DNA of 64,000 nt. Source: Limnohabitans sp. Jir72. Lineage in GTDB: Bacteria; Pseudomonadota; Gammaproteobacteria; Burkholderiales; Burkholderiaceae_C. The stretch lies in contig NZ_NESC01000001.1 of NCBI RefSeq assembly GCF_003063575.1, positions 372,001-436,000 on the forward strand, read 5' to 3'. Below the pieces are notes generated by a model that made no database searches, was not told where the DNA came from, and saw nothing but the letters and a program-made list of their open reading frames with translations. The position numbers and the translations under genes were made by a program. Below, piece by piece: positions 26,406 through 35,762 of the stretch (its first letter is position 1; each line of letters starts with the position of its first letter).

Positions 26406-28571
26406 ATGCACACCGCCTCCACAAAAACACCCCTATTGCCCCTGGCCGCACTCATGCTGGCGGGCGCCGTGAGCCCCACCGCACAAGCCCAGTCCGAACG
26501 GGAGATGGGCACGGTGGTCATCAAGGACACCCGCATCGAAGACGCCAAAAGCGTGCTGCGCGTGCGTGAGACCGAGATCGGCAAGGGCCGCCAGGCGTTG
26601 CGCGACATCCCGCAAACCGTGACGGTGATGACCGAGCGGCTGATGAACGACCGCAACATGGACGATCTGCGCGAAGTGCTCAAAACCACCGCAGGCGTGA
26701 CCTTTCAGGCGGGTGAGACCGGCGAAGAAGATGTGCGCCTGCGTGGCTTCTCGCTGGGCCAGGCCGGCGACATTTATGTGGACGGCCTGCGCGACGCGCC
26801 GCTGATCGAGCGCGACACCTTCAACCAGGACCGGGTCGAAGTGCTCAAGGGCTCGGCTTCCATGCTGTTTGGCAAAGGCTCCACCGGCGGCGTGGTCAAC
26901 CAGGTCAACAAAGCGCCGCAACTGATCGAACAGCACGAGCTGAACCTGACCGTGGGCAGCGGCAACCAGCAGCGCCTGACGGGCGATTTCAATTGGGTCA
27001 CCGGTGAAGACGCGGCCTTGCGCCTGAACGCCATGACACACCAAGCCGACAACTGGGGCGCGAAGGTGGACAAAAAAGGCATTGCGCCGACTTTCCGCTG
27101 GGGCATCGGCCACCGCGATGAATTCAGTGTGGGTCTGTACCACCTGGAAACCGATGGACGCCCGCTCTACAACCACCCTTGGTTCATCCAGAACGGCGTG
27201 ATCGTGCCCACCTTGCCCGCCCAAAACTACTACGGGCTGGCCAGCGACTACCTGCGCACCGAAAGCACTTACGGCACCTTCAGCCATGTGCACCGCTTGG
27301 GCGCCGACAGCCAGATCAAGACCCAGCTGCGCCAAGGGCACTACGAGCGCGACCTGTGGGCCAGCGCCATCGCTTTCGTCAACCCAATCACCAGCTTATC
27401 GGACATCACGGCCAGCACTGCGCTCAAACGCACGCCCAAGGGCCGCTTGGGCGTGAGCGATTTGACCCAGGTGCAAAGCGACTACTCCGGCAAGTTGCAA
27501 GCTTGGGGTCACACGCACCAGCTGATCACCGGCGTGGACGCTTACCGCGAAAACGCCCAGCGCAACCAAAGCTTTGCAGGGGCAGCCTCGGGCCTGAACA
27601 CCGCCGTGGGCACGCCCAACGACGGCGCTTGGCGCGCCGACATGCGGGGCAACGCCCCCATGAACACCTTCAAGGCCCAAGGCCTGGGGGTCTATGCCCA
27701 AGACACGGTCGAACTGGTGCCCCACATCAAATGGGTGGCGGGTTTGCGCTTTGACCACTTCACGGGCGACTACCGGGACCCCAGCGGCAACCGTTTTGCC
27801 ATGAGCGAAAACCTCTGGAGCCCGCGCACCGGCTTGATCTTCCAGCCTGACGATTTGAGCAGCTACTACGTCAGCGCGGGCACTTCGTACAACACCTCGG
27901 GCGACACCTACCAGTTTGCCCTGGGCAGCTTTGCTGAGGGCGGTGCCAATGCCAAACTGGCCAACACCCCGCCCGAGAAAAGCCGCAACGTGGAGTTGGG
28001 CGGCAAGTGGGAGGTCTTCAACAAGAAAGCCTCGTTGGGCGTGGCCCTGTTCCACTCCGAGAAATACAACGAACGCAACACCGACCCGGATGCCGCTGCG
28101 GCGCAAATGCTCTTGTCGGGCAAGCGCCACGCGAGCGGCATGGAGTTCAACCTGGCAGGACGCCTCACGCCGAAATGGGAAATTTTCTACAACCAGACCT
28201 GGATTCCCAGCGCCCGCATTGACGAGAGCAACATCACCAGCGGCAATGCACAGCGCCTCGGCGATCGCCCTGCCCTCACCCCCAAGCAAAGCGCGAGCCT
28301 GTGGACCAGCTACCTGCTGAGCAGCCAATGGCGTATGGCTGGCGGCCTGAACCACCGGGGCGAACAATCGCCCGAAGGCAACCGCAACGTGGTGGCCGCC
28401 GCCTTCACCACGCTGGATGCCATGGCCGAATACAGCTTCAGCGAAGCCACCACGCTGAAACTGAACGTGAGCAACCTGACCAATAAGCTCTACGCCGACA
28501 CCCTGTACCGCGGCTTTTATGGCCCGGGCGCACCGCGCACGGTGCAGCTGTCGCTCAAAACCATGTTCTGA
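26406..28571 (+). CDS. TonB-dependent siderophore receptor (Fiu/catecholate type)
   Basis: The 721-residue outer-membrane receptor has a signal peptide (cleaved near AQA-QS), a plug with DIPQTVTVMTERLMNDRNMD, VRLRGFSLGQAGDIYVDGLR and VEVLKGSASMLFGKGSTGGV, and a beta-barrel ending TVQLSLKTMF with the terminal Phe. Similarity in the plug to Fiu-type receptors suggests a catecholate or monomeric siderophore. The ATG at 26406 gives a normal signal peptide. No Fur box was found directly upstream; transcription may come from the site at 25160. Confidence 0.94.
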   Translation: MHTASTKTPLLPLAALMLAGAVSPTAQAQSEREMGTVVIKDTRIEDAKSVLRVRETEIGKGRQALRDIPQTVTVMTERLMNDRNMDDLREVLKTTAGVTFQAGETGEEDVRLRGFSLGQAGDIYVDGLRDAPLIERDTFNQDRVEVLKGSASMLFGKGSTGGVVNQVNKAPQLIEQHELNLTVGSGNQQRLTGDFNWVTGEDAALRLNAMTHQADNWGAKVDKKGIAPTFRWGIGHRDEFSVGLYHLETDGRPLYNHPWFIQNGVIVPTLPAQNYYGLASDYLRTESTYGTFSHVHRLGADSQIKTQLRQGHYERDLWASAIAFVNPITSLSDITASTALKRTPKGRLGVSDLTQVQSDYSGKLQAWGHTHQLITGVDAYRENAQRNQSFAGAASGLNTAVGTPNDGAWRADMRGNAPMNTFKAQGLGVYAQDTVELVPHIKWVAGLRFDHFTGDYRDPSGNRFAMSENLWSPRTGLIFQPDDLSSYYVSAGTSYNTSGDTYQFALGSFAEGGANAKLANTPPEKSRNVELGGKWEVFNKKASLGVALFHSEKYNERNTDPDAAAAQMLLSGKRHASGMEFNLAGRLTPKWEIFYNQTWIPSARIDESNITSGNAQRLGDRPALTPKQSASLWTSYLLSSQWRMAGGLNHRGEQSPEGNRNVVAAAFTTLDAMAEYSFSEATTLKLNVSNLTNKLYADTLYRGFYGPGAPRTVQLSLKTMF

Positions 28572-28578
28572 GGTCCCT

Positions 28579-29277
28579 GTGCTGCTGCATCTGCCCCATA
28601 TCCTGAACCCCCAAGAGTTGGCCACGGCGCGCCAGCTGTTGGGCAATGACGCGCCCTGGAACGATGGCCGCAGCAGCGCCGGGCCGCAAGCCGTGGGCCA
28701 GAAAAACAACCAGCAATTGCGCCAAGACAGCGATGCGTCCCATCGGCTGCAGGCCATCGCCTTGCAGGCTCTGCAGCGTGAGCCCATGTTTTTGTCGGCC
28801 GCGCTGCCCAGGCGGATTTTCAATCCCCTGTTCAACCGCTACGGCGGGCAGACCAACCACTATGGCGACCACATCGATGGTGCCGTGCTGCGCAGCGCCA
28901 GCACCGGTGAATGGGTGCGCAGCGACTTGTCGTGCACGCTGTTCCTGTCGGACCCATCGGACTATGAGGGTGGTGAACTGGTGATCGAAGACGCCATGAA
29001 CAACGCGGCAGTGGCTCAGAGCCTCAAATTCTCTGCCGGCGATCTGGTGCTCTACCCCAGCACCCATGTGCACCGAGTGGAACCAGTCACCCGGGGCGTT
29101 CGCCTGGCCAGTTTCTTCTGGGTGGAGAGCATGGTGCGCAGTGGCGAGCAACGGCGCATCTTGTTCGACCTGGACATGAACTTGCTGAGGCTGCGCCAGC
29201 AGCTCGGCGAAACCGACGAGACCACGGCCCTGACCGGGGTCTATCACAACCTGCTGCGGCAATGGGCCAGCACGTGA
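28579..29277 (+). CDS. PiuC/YbiX-type Fe(II)/2-oxoglutarate PKHD hydroxylase
   Basis: The 232-residue protein has the 2OG-Fe(II) core: HxD ligands H98 and D100 in HYGDHIDGAVL, third His H165 in STHVHRVEPVTRGVRLASFF, and the oxoglutarate arginine shortly after. Members are regularly encoded beside Fiu-like receptors (ybiX-fiu, piuC-piuA) and are thought to process siderophores. The start is GTG at 28579, 7 bp after the receptor stop. The 3' end overlaps the next gene by 16 bp. Confidence 0.92.
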   Translation: MLLHLPHILNPQELATARQLLGNDAPWNDGRSSAGPQAVGQKNNQQLRQDSDASHRLQAIALQALQREPMFLSAALPRRIFNPLFNRYGGQTNHYGDHIDGAVLRSASTGEWVRSDLSCTLFLSDPSDYEGGELVIEDAMNNAAVAQSLKFSAGDLVLYPSTHVHRVEPVTRGVRLASFFWVESMVRSGEQRRILFDLDMNLLRLRQQLGETDETTALTGVYHNLLRQWAST

Positions 29278-30359
29278 CCCACACCGTCAACCTGCAAGAC
29301 CACGAAGACGCCGCCCGTGCTGTGCTGGACGATGGCGCCTGGGCGTATTTCTCGGGCGGTGCGGCTGACGAGATCACGCTTGGCCGCAACCAGCAGGCCT
29401 GGCAGCAATGGGCGCTCGCACCGCGGGTCTTGCAAAACCTGCGCGGCGGGCACACGCACTGCCAGCTGCTGGGCCAAACCTGGCCCTTCCCTTTGCTGGT
29501 GGCCCCGATGGCCTTGCAGCGCTGGGCGCACCCCGATGGCGAAGCGGCCATGGCCCTGGCCGCCGCCAGCCAGCAATGCGGCATGGTGCTCAGCCACCAA
29601 ACCAGCACCGACTTGCACACGGTCGCGCAACTGACCCGGCAAATGGCACTGCAGGGCACCGAACGCGGCCCCCTGTGGTTTCAGCTCTACGCACACGGCG
29701 ACCGGGGCGCTCTGGCTGAATTGGTCCAACAAGTGGAGGCTGCGGGCTATGAGGCACTGGTACTGACGGTGGATGCGCCGGTCAGCGGTGCACGCGACCG
29801 CGAGCGTCGCCATGCGGCTGCAAGGCCCGCCCACATCCACGCGGTCCATGCACAACCACCCGCAGTGGCTTCAGCGATAGGCTTGTGCCAAGGCCTGGCC
29901 AACAGCGCCCCCACTTGGGACGATGTGACTTGGCTGCAAAGCCGCACGCGGCTGCCCATCTTGCTCAAAGGCATCACCCACCCTCTGGACGCTAAGCAAG
30001 CCGCCCAACTGGCGCTGGCCGGGCTGATCGTGAGCAACCATGGCGGACGCACGCTGGACACGATGCCCGCCACCGCAGAACTGCTGCCGCGCGTGGCCGA
30101 TGCCGTGCAAGGCGAGATGACGCTGCTGGTCGATGGTGGCATCCGGCGCGGCACCGACATCTTCAAGGCGCTCGCCTTGGGCGCCGATGCCGTGCTGGTC
30201 GGGCGCCCTTGCGTGTACGGCCTGGCGCATGCCGGGGCGCAAGGCGTGGCCCATGTGCTGCGCCTGCTGCGCGATGAGTTTGAAATCGCCCTCGCCTTGT
30301 CGGGCTGCGCCACGCCTGAAGCCATCACACGGCACCACCTGTTTGGAAACACGCCATGA
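29262..30359 (+). CDS. FMN-dependent alpha-hydroxy-acid oxidase/dehydrogenase
   Basis: The 365-residue TIM-barrel flavoenzyme oxidises 2-hydroxy acids such as lactate. It has the YFSGGAADE N-terminus, FPLLVAPMALQRWAHPDGE, VLTVDAPVSGARDRERR, the flavin Lys in LPILLKGITHP, the catalytic His in SNHGGRTLD, and the phosphate loop DGGIRRGTDIFKALALGA. It overlaps piuC by 16 bp and hemP by 4 bp. Why a hydroxy-acid oxidase is wired into an iron operon is not known; hydroxy-carboxylate siderophores are one possibility. Confidence 0.9.
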   Translation: MGQHVTHTVNLQDHEDAARAVLDDGAWAYFSGGAADEITLGRNQQAWQQWALAPRVLQNLRGGHTHCQLLGQTWPFPLLVAPMALQRWAHPDGEAAMALAAASQQCGMVLSHQTSTDLHTVAQLTRQMALQGTERGPLWFQLYAHGDRGALAELVQQVEAAGYEALVLTVDAPVSGARDRERRHAAARPAHIHAVHAQPPAVASAIGLCQGLANSAPTWDDVTWLQSRTRLPILLKGITHPLDAKQAAQLALAGLIVSNHGGRTLDTMPATAELLPRVADAVQGEMTLLVDGGIRRGTDIFKALALGADAVLVGRPCVYGLAHAGAQGVAHVLRLLRDEFEIALALSGCATPEAITRHHLFGNTP

Positions 30360-30544
30360 ATCAGCCCGCGCAGCCTTTGCGGCCTCATCAGGAAGTGCCT
30401 CGCGCGAGTGGTGATCGAACGACCGTGCCCCTCTTCAACAGCCGAGACTTGTTTGGCGATGGCTCTTTGGTGTTCATCGACCACCAGGGCGAGCGCTACC
30501 GCTTGCAAATGACCCGGCAAGGCAAGCTGATCTTGACCAAATGA
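30356..30544 (+). CDS. hemP: Hemin uptake protein HemP
   Basis: The 62-residue protein carries the HemP core FNSRDLFGDGSLVFIDHQGE followed by YRLQMTRQGKLILTK. HemP/HmuP is a small factor linked to heme and iron uptake and, in some betaproteobacteria, is needed for expression of the heme receptor gene. The ATG overlaps the oxidase stop (ATGA). It is the last gene of the iron operon. Confidence 0.92.
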   Translation: MNQPAQPLRPHQEVPRASGDRTTVPLFNSRDLFGDGSLVFIDHQGERYRLQMTRQGKLILTK

Positions 30545-30546
30545 CT

Positions 30547-30572
30547 GGGCACTTGCGTCATTGCAAGTGCCC
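30547..30572. terminator. Bidirectional hairpin between hemP and the alpha-E gene
   Basis: GGGCACTTGC (30547-30556) and GCAAGTGCCC (30563-30572) form a perfect 10-bp stem with a 6-base loop, directly between two convergent stop codons. There is no clear T-run, so it may act with Rho or as a 3'-end stabiliser. Confidence 0.55.
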
Positions 30573-30585
30573 TGAAGTGCCCTGT

Positions 30586-31563
30586 TCAGACCGCCGATGG
30601 CATCAAAAATTCCCGGCTGATGCGGCCGCCCAGCACGTTCACGCGGTCCAGGAACTGTGTCAAATACGCGTGCAAGCCCGTGGCCAAAATCTCGTCGATG
30701 CGGCCAAAGGCCAGCTCTGACAGTAGGCGGCCTGCGTGGCGCAGGGTATCGCTTTCGGGGTCATGCGAGACCAGCTTCAAGTTGGACAAAACCTCGTTCA
30801 GACTGGCGTGCAGCGAGCGTGGCATGTCGGGGCGCAAGATCAGCAACTCGGCCACCCGCTCGGGGCGGATCACATCGCGGTAGACCTTGCGGTAAACCTC
30901 GAAGCCGCTGACGCTGCGCAAGATGGCGCTCCAGTGGTAGAAGTCGTATTCCTGCGTGGTTTCTGCGCCAGCCGTGCTGTATTGAGGTGCGCCAAAAAAG
31001 TCGTTGTTCATGGCATGGAACTTCACGTCCACCAAGCGTGCCGTGTTGTCGGCCCGCTCCAAGAAGGTGCCCATGCGCATGAAATACAGCGACTCGTCCA
31101 TCAGCATGGTGCCCACCGTCACACCGCGTGACAGGTGCGAGCGGAATTTCACCCACTCAAAGAACTGACCCGGATCGCGCTCGAACTCGCCGCTCTTGAG
31201 CATGCGGTTGACTTCCAGCCAGGTCTGGTTTTGTGTCTCCCACACCTCGGTGGTCAGCGTGCCGCGCACAGCACGGGCGTTCTCGCGGGCAGCGCGCAAG
31301 CACGAAATGATGGACGAGGGGTTGTCCACGTCCTTGACCATGAAGGCCATCACATCGCGGGACGTGATGGTTTTGTACAGCGCCAGGTACGCGGGCAGCA
31401 ATTCGCTGATCGACAAAATGCCTTCCCAGCCAGCCTCTACCGCGGCAGCAGATTGGGGCAAGAGCGAGGTCTCGTAACTCACATTGAGCATGCGGGCGGT
31501 GTTCTCTGCCCGCTCCATGTAGCGGGACATCCAGAAAAGGTGGTCGGCGGTTCTTGAAAGCAT
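30586..31563 (-). CDS. Alpha-E domain protein (DUF403)
   Basis: The 325-residue, mainly alpha-helical protein starts MLSRTADHLFWMSRYMERAE followed by NTARML, the conserved alpha-E opening, and has TMLMDESLYFMRMGTFLERADN and LILRPDMPRSLHASL. Alpha-E proteins are encoded next to circularly permuted ATP-grasp ligases and transglutaminases in predicted peptide or amide-forming systems; no activity is established. It follows the ATP-grasp gene by 16 bp. The same domain appears fused to an ATP-grasp in the gene at 39179-41977. Confidence 0.9.
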   Translation of the reverse strand: MLSRTADHLFWMSRYMERAENTARMLNVSYETSLLPQSAAAVEAGWEGILSISELLPAYLALYKTITSRDVMAFMVKDVDNPSSIISCLRAARENARAVRGTLTTEVWETQNQTWLEVNRMLKSGEFERDPGQFFEWVKFRSHLSRGVTVGTMLMDESLYFMRMGTFLERADNTARLVDVKFHAMNNDFFGAPQYSTAGAETTQEYDFYHWSAILRSVSGFEVYRKVYRDVIRPERVAELLILRPDMPRSLHASLNEVLSNLKLVSHDPESDTLRHAGRLLSELAFGRIDEILATGLHAYLTQFLDRVNVLGGRISREFLMPSAV

Positions 31564-31579
31564 GTGTGTTCTCCCCTTT

Positions 31580-33031
31580 TCAATCCTGCAAAATCCAGGT
31601 GTCCTTGGTGCCGCCGCCTTGGCTGCTGTTGACCACCAAAGAGCCTTCTTTCAAAGCCACGCGGGTCAAGCCACCGGGCACCATTTGCACGGTGCGGCCG
31701 CTCAGCACAAAGGGGCGCAGGTCGATGTGGCGCGGCGCGATGCCACTGTCCACAAAGGTCGGGCAGCTCGACAGGCTGAGCGTGGGCTGCGCGATGTAGC
31801 CCTCGGGGTTGGCCAGCAGTGCGCCACGGAATCGCTCAATCTCTTCCTTGGTCGAAGCCGGGCCGACCAGCATGCCGTAGCCGCCTGCGCCGTGCACTTC
31901 CTTGACCACGAGGTCTTTCAGGTTGGCCAGGGTGTACTTCAAGTCATCGGGCTTGCGGCATTGAAAAGTGGGCACGTTTTTGAGGATGGGTTCTTCGCCC
32001 AGGTAGAACTTGATCATGTCGGGCACATACGGGTAGATCGACTTGTCATCGGCCACGCCCGTGCCCACCGCGTTGCAAATCGCCACATGCCCGGCCTTGT
32101 AGGCGTCCATCAGGCCCGCGCAGCCCAGCGTCGAGGTGGGGCGGAACACATTCGGGTCCAAAAAGTCGTCGTCCACCCGGCGGTAGATCACGTCCACGCG
32201 CTTGGGGCCGCGCGTGGTGCGCATGTAGACGAACTTGTCTTTCACGAACAAGTCTTGGCCTTCGACCAACTCCACGCCCATTTGCTGCGCCAAAAAGGCG
32301 TGTTCGAAATAGGCGCTGTTGTACATGCCGGGCGTGAGCACCACCACCGTGGGCTCGGCCGTGGTGGCGGGGCTTGAGGCGCGCAGGGTCTCCAGCAGCA
32401 AGTCAGGGTAATGTGCCACCGGGGCCACGCGGTGCTGGCTGAACAATTCGGGGAAGAGCCGCATCATCATCTTGCGGTCTTCCAGCATGTAGCTCACGCC
32501 GCTGGGCACGCGCAGGTTGTCTTCGAGCACGTAGTACTCGCCCTTGCCCGCGCTGTCCGGTGCGCGCACGATGTCGATGCCGCTGATGTGCGAATAAATT
32601 TGGTTGGGCACGTCCACACCCACCATCTCGGGGCGGAACTGGGCGTTGTTTTCGATCTGCTCACGCGGGATCACGCCGGCCTTGAGGATGTCCTGGTCGT
32701 GGTAGACGTCGTGGATGAAGCGGTTCAGCGCGGTGACGCGTTGCACCAGACCGGCCTCCATGCTCTTCCATTCCTGGGCGGCGATCACGCGGGGAATCAA
32801 GTCGAAGGGGATCAGGCGCTCGGTGCCTGAGCCATCCTCGTCCTTGTCGCCATAGACCGCGAAGGTGATGCCCACGCGGCGGAAAATCATCTCGGCTTCT
32901 TCACGGCGGGCTGCCATGGTTTGGGGGTCTTGCGCCTGCAACCAGCGGGCATAGGCCTCGTAGTGTTGTCTCACCTCACCCGCATCGCCTGATGCAGGCA
33001 AGCGGCTGTACATTTCATCGAATTGGCGCAT
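31580..33031 (-). CDS. Circularly permuted type 2 ATP-grasp protein
   Basis: The 483-residue protein belongs to the DUF404/DUF407 group (YGDKDEDGSGTERLIPFDLI, YYVLEDNLRVPSGVSYMLED, VVVLTPGMYNSAYFEHAFLA, DVIYRRVDDDFLDPNVF, KEVHGAGGYGMLVGPAS). It is predicted to join a carboxylate to an amine with ATP; substrate unknown. The ATG at 33031 is taken as the start because MRQFDEMYSRL is the family N-terminus and a GCAGGAG site precedes it; the frame is open for 138 more codons antisense to comEC. It pairs with the alpha-E gene downstream. Confidence 0.92.
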   Translation of the reverse strand: MRQFDEMYSRLPASGDAGEVRQHYEAYARWLQAQDPQTMAARREEAEMIFRRVGITFAVYGDKDEDGSGTERLIPFDLIPRVIAAQEWKSMEAGLVQRVTALNRFIHDVYHDQDILKAGVIPREQIENNAQFRPEMVGVDVPNQIYSHISGIDIVRAPDSAGKGEYYVLEDNLRVPSGVSYMLEDRKMMMRLFPELFSQHRVAPVAHYPDLLLETLRASSPATTAEPTVVVLTPGMYNSAYFEHAFLAQQMGVELVEGQDLFVKDKFVYMRTTRGPKRVDVIYRRVDDDFLDPNVFRPTSTLGCAGLMDAYKAGHVAICNAVGTGVADDKSIYPYVPDMIKFYLGEEPILKNVPTFQCRKPDDLKYTLANLKDLVVKEVHGAGGYGMLVGPASTKEEIERFRGALLANPEGYIAQPTLSLSSCPTFVDSGIAPRHIDLRPFVLSGRTVQMVPGGLTRVALKEGSLVVNSSQGGGTKDTWILQD

Positions 33032-33089
33032 AGCTCGGTACTCCTGCAGTGAGGATAGCAAGATGCGTACCTGCTCGGACTGGCAGGCG

Positions 33090-35639
33090 TCAAGGCGGGG
33101 CGTGGTGCCAATAGCGGCGCGCGCGCTCGCGCTCGCAAACCAGCTGCTCAGGTGCATCGCTGCGCCAAGTGGCCGCGCCGCAGTGCACGCTGTCCACCAC
33201 ACGGATGCGCAGGCCTTGGTAGCGGGCCAGCACTGCGGGTGCCGGGTGGCCAAAACGGTTGCGGTAGCCCGCTTGCACCAGCGCCAGCTGAGGTGCCAAG
33301 GCGTGCAAGAACTCGGGCGTCGAAGAGGTCTTGCTCCCGTGGTGCGGCACCAGCAGCAGATCGACCGGCGCCAGTCCTGCCGCCACCAAGGCTTGTTCTT
33401 GCGGCGCTTCGATGTCGCCCGCGAGCAATGCCGAATGCACGCCATCGCTGATGCGCAAAACGCAACTCAGCGCATTGGGCTTGATCGGCTTGTCCAGCGG
33501 CAGCTGAGGCAGTGCCGTGGGGTGCAGCACCTCGAAACGCACGCCGTCCCAGACCCAAGCCTGGCCCCGTTGGCAAGGCTTTGTGCTGACGGCCACCGCA
33601 TGCAAAGGGTGCCCAGCTTCCAGCGATGACCACAGCGCCGCTTGCGGCTGCATGGCCAATACCGCTGGCGCACCGCCCGTGTGGTCAGTGTCGCGGTGGC
33701 TGAGCATCAGCACATCCAGCCGCTCGGCCATCTGCGCCAGCAAAGGCACCAACACGCGGTGACCGGCATCGCTTTCGGGCGAATAGCGCGGCCCCGCGTC
33801 GTACAGCAAACTGTGACGCGCCGTTCGCACCAAAACAGCGTTTCCCTGCCCCACATCGGTGATGAGCAATTCATAAGTACCCATCGCAGGCCGAGGCGCC
33901 GTCCAAAACAGTGCAGGCCACAGCAGGGGCAAGCTGGCCAGCTTCCACGACTTGGGCCAGCGCGACACCCACAACAGCGCCGCCAACAAAGCCAAGACGG
34001 CAAAACCCCAGGGCGGCAAAGCCAGGCTCACACTGGCACCCGGCCAGCTGGCCATCCAGACCAACAGTGTGGTCAAAGGCCTGAGCGCCGCTGCAGCCAG
34101 CACCGCAAACCCCGACCAGAGCACCCCCAGCATGGCCAGCGGCGTGACCACAAAACTCACCCACGGAATGGCCACCAGATTGGCCAGCAAACCCACAAGC
34201 GAAACCTGCCCAAAGAAGAGCAAACACAAAGGTGCCAACGCCAGCGTGACCACCGATTGCTCGCGCAACAAGCCCCACACCCGAGCACCCCAACGCGCCA
34301 AGCCTTGCGGCCACACCACATGCACCCCTGAAAGCCCCCCAAGCCACGCACGCCAGCGGTGCACGCCCCGCTCAAGCACAGGCTTGGTGCACAAGCAAGG
34401 CGGATCGGCCTGCGGTGCATCGGTTCTGGGCCCCTCGCGCTGGCTGGTCCACAGCAGCACCGCCACCGCCACAAAGCTGAGCCAAAAGCCCGGCTGCAAC
34501 AATGCCCAAGGGTCCAGCGTCAACACCACGGCCGCCGCCAGCAAACACACCAGACCGGCCGACCATTGCCGTGCAGACAAGCGCAAGAGGACCACCACGC
34601 CCAGCATCCAGACCGTGCGCTGCGCAGGCACGCCCCAGCCACTGAAGGCGGCATACAACGCCGCCAGCCCCAAGCCCGCCACAGCCCCCACCTGCGGCGC
34701 AGGCCAATGCAAAGCCCCCTTGAAACCCCACAGCGCAGACCGGCGCCAGCACCAGCCCACCGTCATGGCCGCCAGCCAGGCGAACATGGTCACGTGCAGG
34801 CCCGAGATGCTCATCAGGTGCGCCACGCCGGTGGCCCGAAACACATCCCAGTCGCTGCGGTCGATCGCCGCCTGATCGCCTGTGACCAGCGCCACCACGA
34901 TGCCGCCGACGTTCAGGCCCGCGTTGCCAGTCACCCCCAAGCGCGTCTGCAGCCGGTCGCGCACGCTTTGCCGCCACCACTCCATCGGGTGCCGCCAGGT
35001 CTGCGCCAGGCGCAGGGGTGCGGGGTGGGCCGCCCCGGCGCGGACCGTTCCGGTGGCGCGAATGCCCTGCTCCCACAGCCACAGCTCATGGTCAAACCCC
35101 CGGGGGTTCAAGTTGCCGTGCGCGGCCTTCAGGCGGGCACGCAAACGCCAGCGCTCGCCGGCCTGCACCGGCTCGGGCAAGGCCGTCAAATTCCAGCCGC
35201 TGTCCGTCACGCCGTCTTGCCCATACCAGGCCAAATGGATGTGCTCGGGCACCTGCACGCCTTGCCCACCTTGGACCGCGTGCGCCTGCTCCACCTGAAA
35301 CCTGAAACGCCAGCCGATGTCTTGCCGCTGCGGCATGGCCTGCACCACGCCCACCAGATCCAGGTCTTGCCCCTCCAGCGCCGGGTCCATGCCCGGCGAC
35401 TTCCACAGCGCATGCCCCCCGGTGCAGGCAAAAGACAACAAGGCACTCGCCAAACACATACCAAGCGATGGCATCGCACCCCAGCAGCGGCGCCGCCACA
35501 GCACCAGCAAGGCCAGTGCAGCCAGCGCGGCATACGCCTCAGTGGACCAAAGGGCGGGCTGCTGCAGCTCAAGCGCCACGCCTGCGCACCAGGCCAGCAG
35601 CGCAGGCCCCAAGCCATGTGCCCAGCGCAAGTCATGCAT
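33090..35639 (-). CDS. comEC: DNA internalization-related competence protein ComEC/Rec2
   Basis: The 849-residue inner-membrane protein forms the channel and nuclease-like part of natural DNA uptake. It has a DUF4131-type N-terminal region with hydrophobic segments, the Competence domain (SISGLHVTMFAWLAAMTVGW and ALYAAFSGWGVPAQRTVWML), many membrane helices, and a C-terminal metallo-beta-lactamase domain with SHRDTDHTGG near residue 650 and LLVPHHGSKTSSTPEFL. Length is normal. It splits the two halves of the ATP-grasp/alpha-E/transglutaminase region. Confidence 0.95.
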   Translation of the reverse strand: MHDLRWAHGLGPALLAWCAGVALELQQPALWSTEAYAALAALALLVLWRRRCWGAMPSLGMCLASALLSFACTGGHALWKSPGMDPALEGQDLDLVGVVQAMPQRQDIGWRFRFQVEQAHAVQGGQGVQVPEHIHLAWYGQDGVTDSGWNLTALPEPVQAGERWRLRARLKAAHGNLNPRGFDHELWLWEQGIRATGTVRAGAAHPAPLRLAQTWRHPMEWWRQSVRDRLQTRLGVTGNAGLNVGGIVVALVTGDQAAIDRSDWDVFRATGVAHLMSISGLHVTMFAWLAAMTVGWCWRRSALWGFKGALHWPAPQVGAVAGLGLAALYAAFSGWGVPAQRTVWMLGVVVLLRLSARQWSAGLVCLLAAAVVLTLDPWALLQPGFWLSFVAVAVLLWTSQREGPRTDAPQADPPCLCTKPVLERGVHRWRAWLGGLSGVHVVWPQGLARWGARVWGLLREQSVVTLALAPLCLLFFGQVSLVGLLANLVAIPWVSFVVTPLAMLGVLWSGFAVLAAAALRPLTTLLVWMASWPGASVSLALPPWGFAVLALLAALLWVSRWPKSWKLASLPLLWPALFWTAPRPAMGTYELLITDVGQGNAVLVRTARHSLLYDAGPRYSPESDAGHRVLVPLLAQMAERLDVLMLSHRDTDHTGGAPAVLAMQPQAALWSSLEAGHPLHAVAVSTKPCQRGQAWVWDGVRFEVLHPTALPQLPLDKPIKPNALSCVLRISDGVHSALLAGDIEAPQEQALVAAGLAPVDLLLVPHHGSKTSSTPEFLHALAPQLALVQAGYRNRFGHPAPAVLARYQGLRIRVVDSVHCGAATWRSDAPEQLVCERERARRYWHHAPP

Positions 35640-35762
35640 CGTCAGCCCCCCTGAATCGGCTTTTTCATGGGCGCCTGGCCTCGGGCTGGCGCGTGTCTTG
35701 CTAGTTTAAAAAGCCCAAGCTGCACTTGTCATGCGTGCAGCCCCTGTTGCGCTCGAAGAAAT

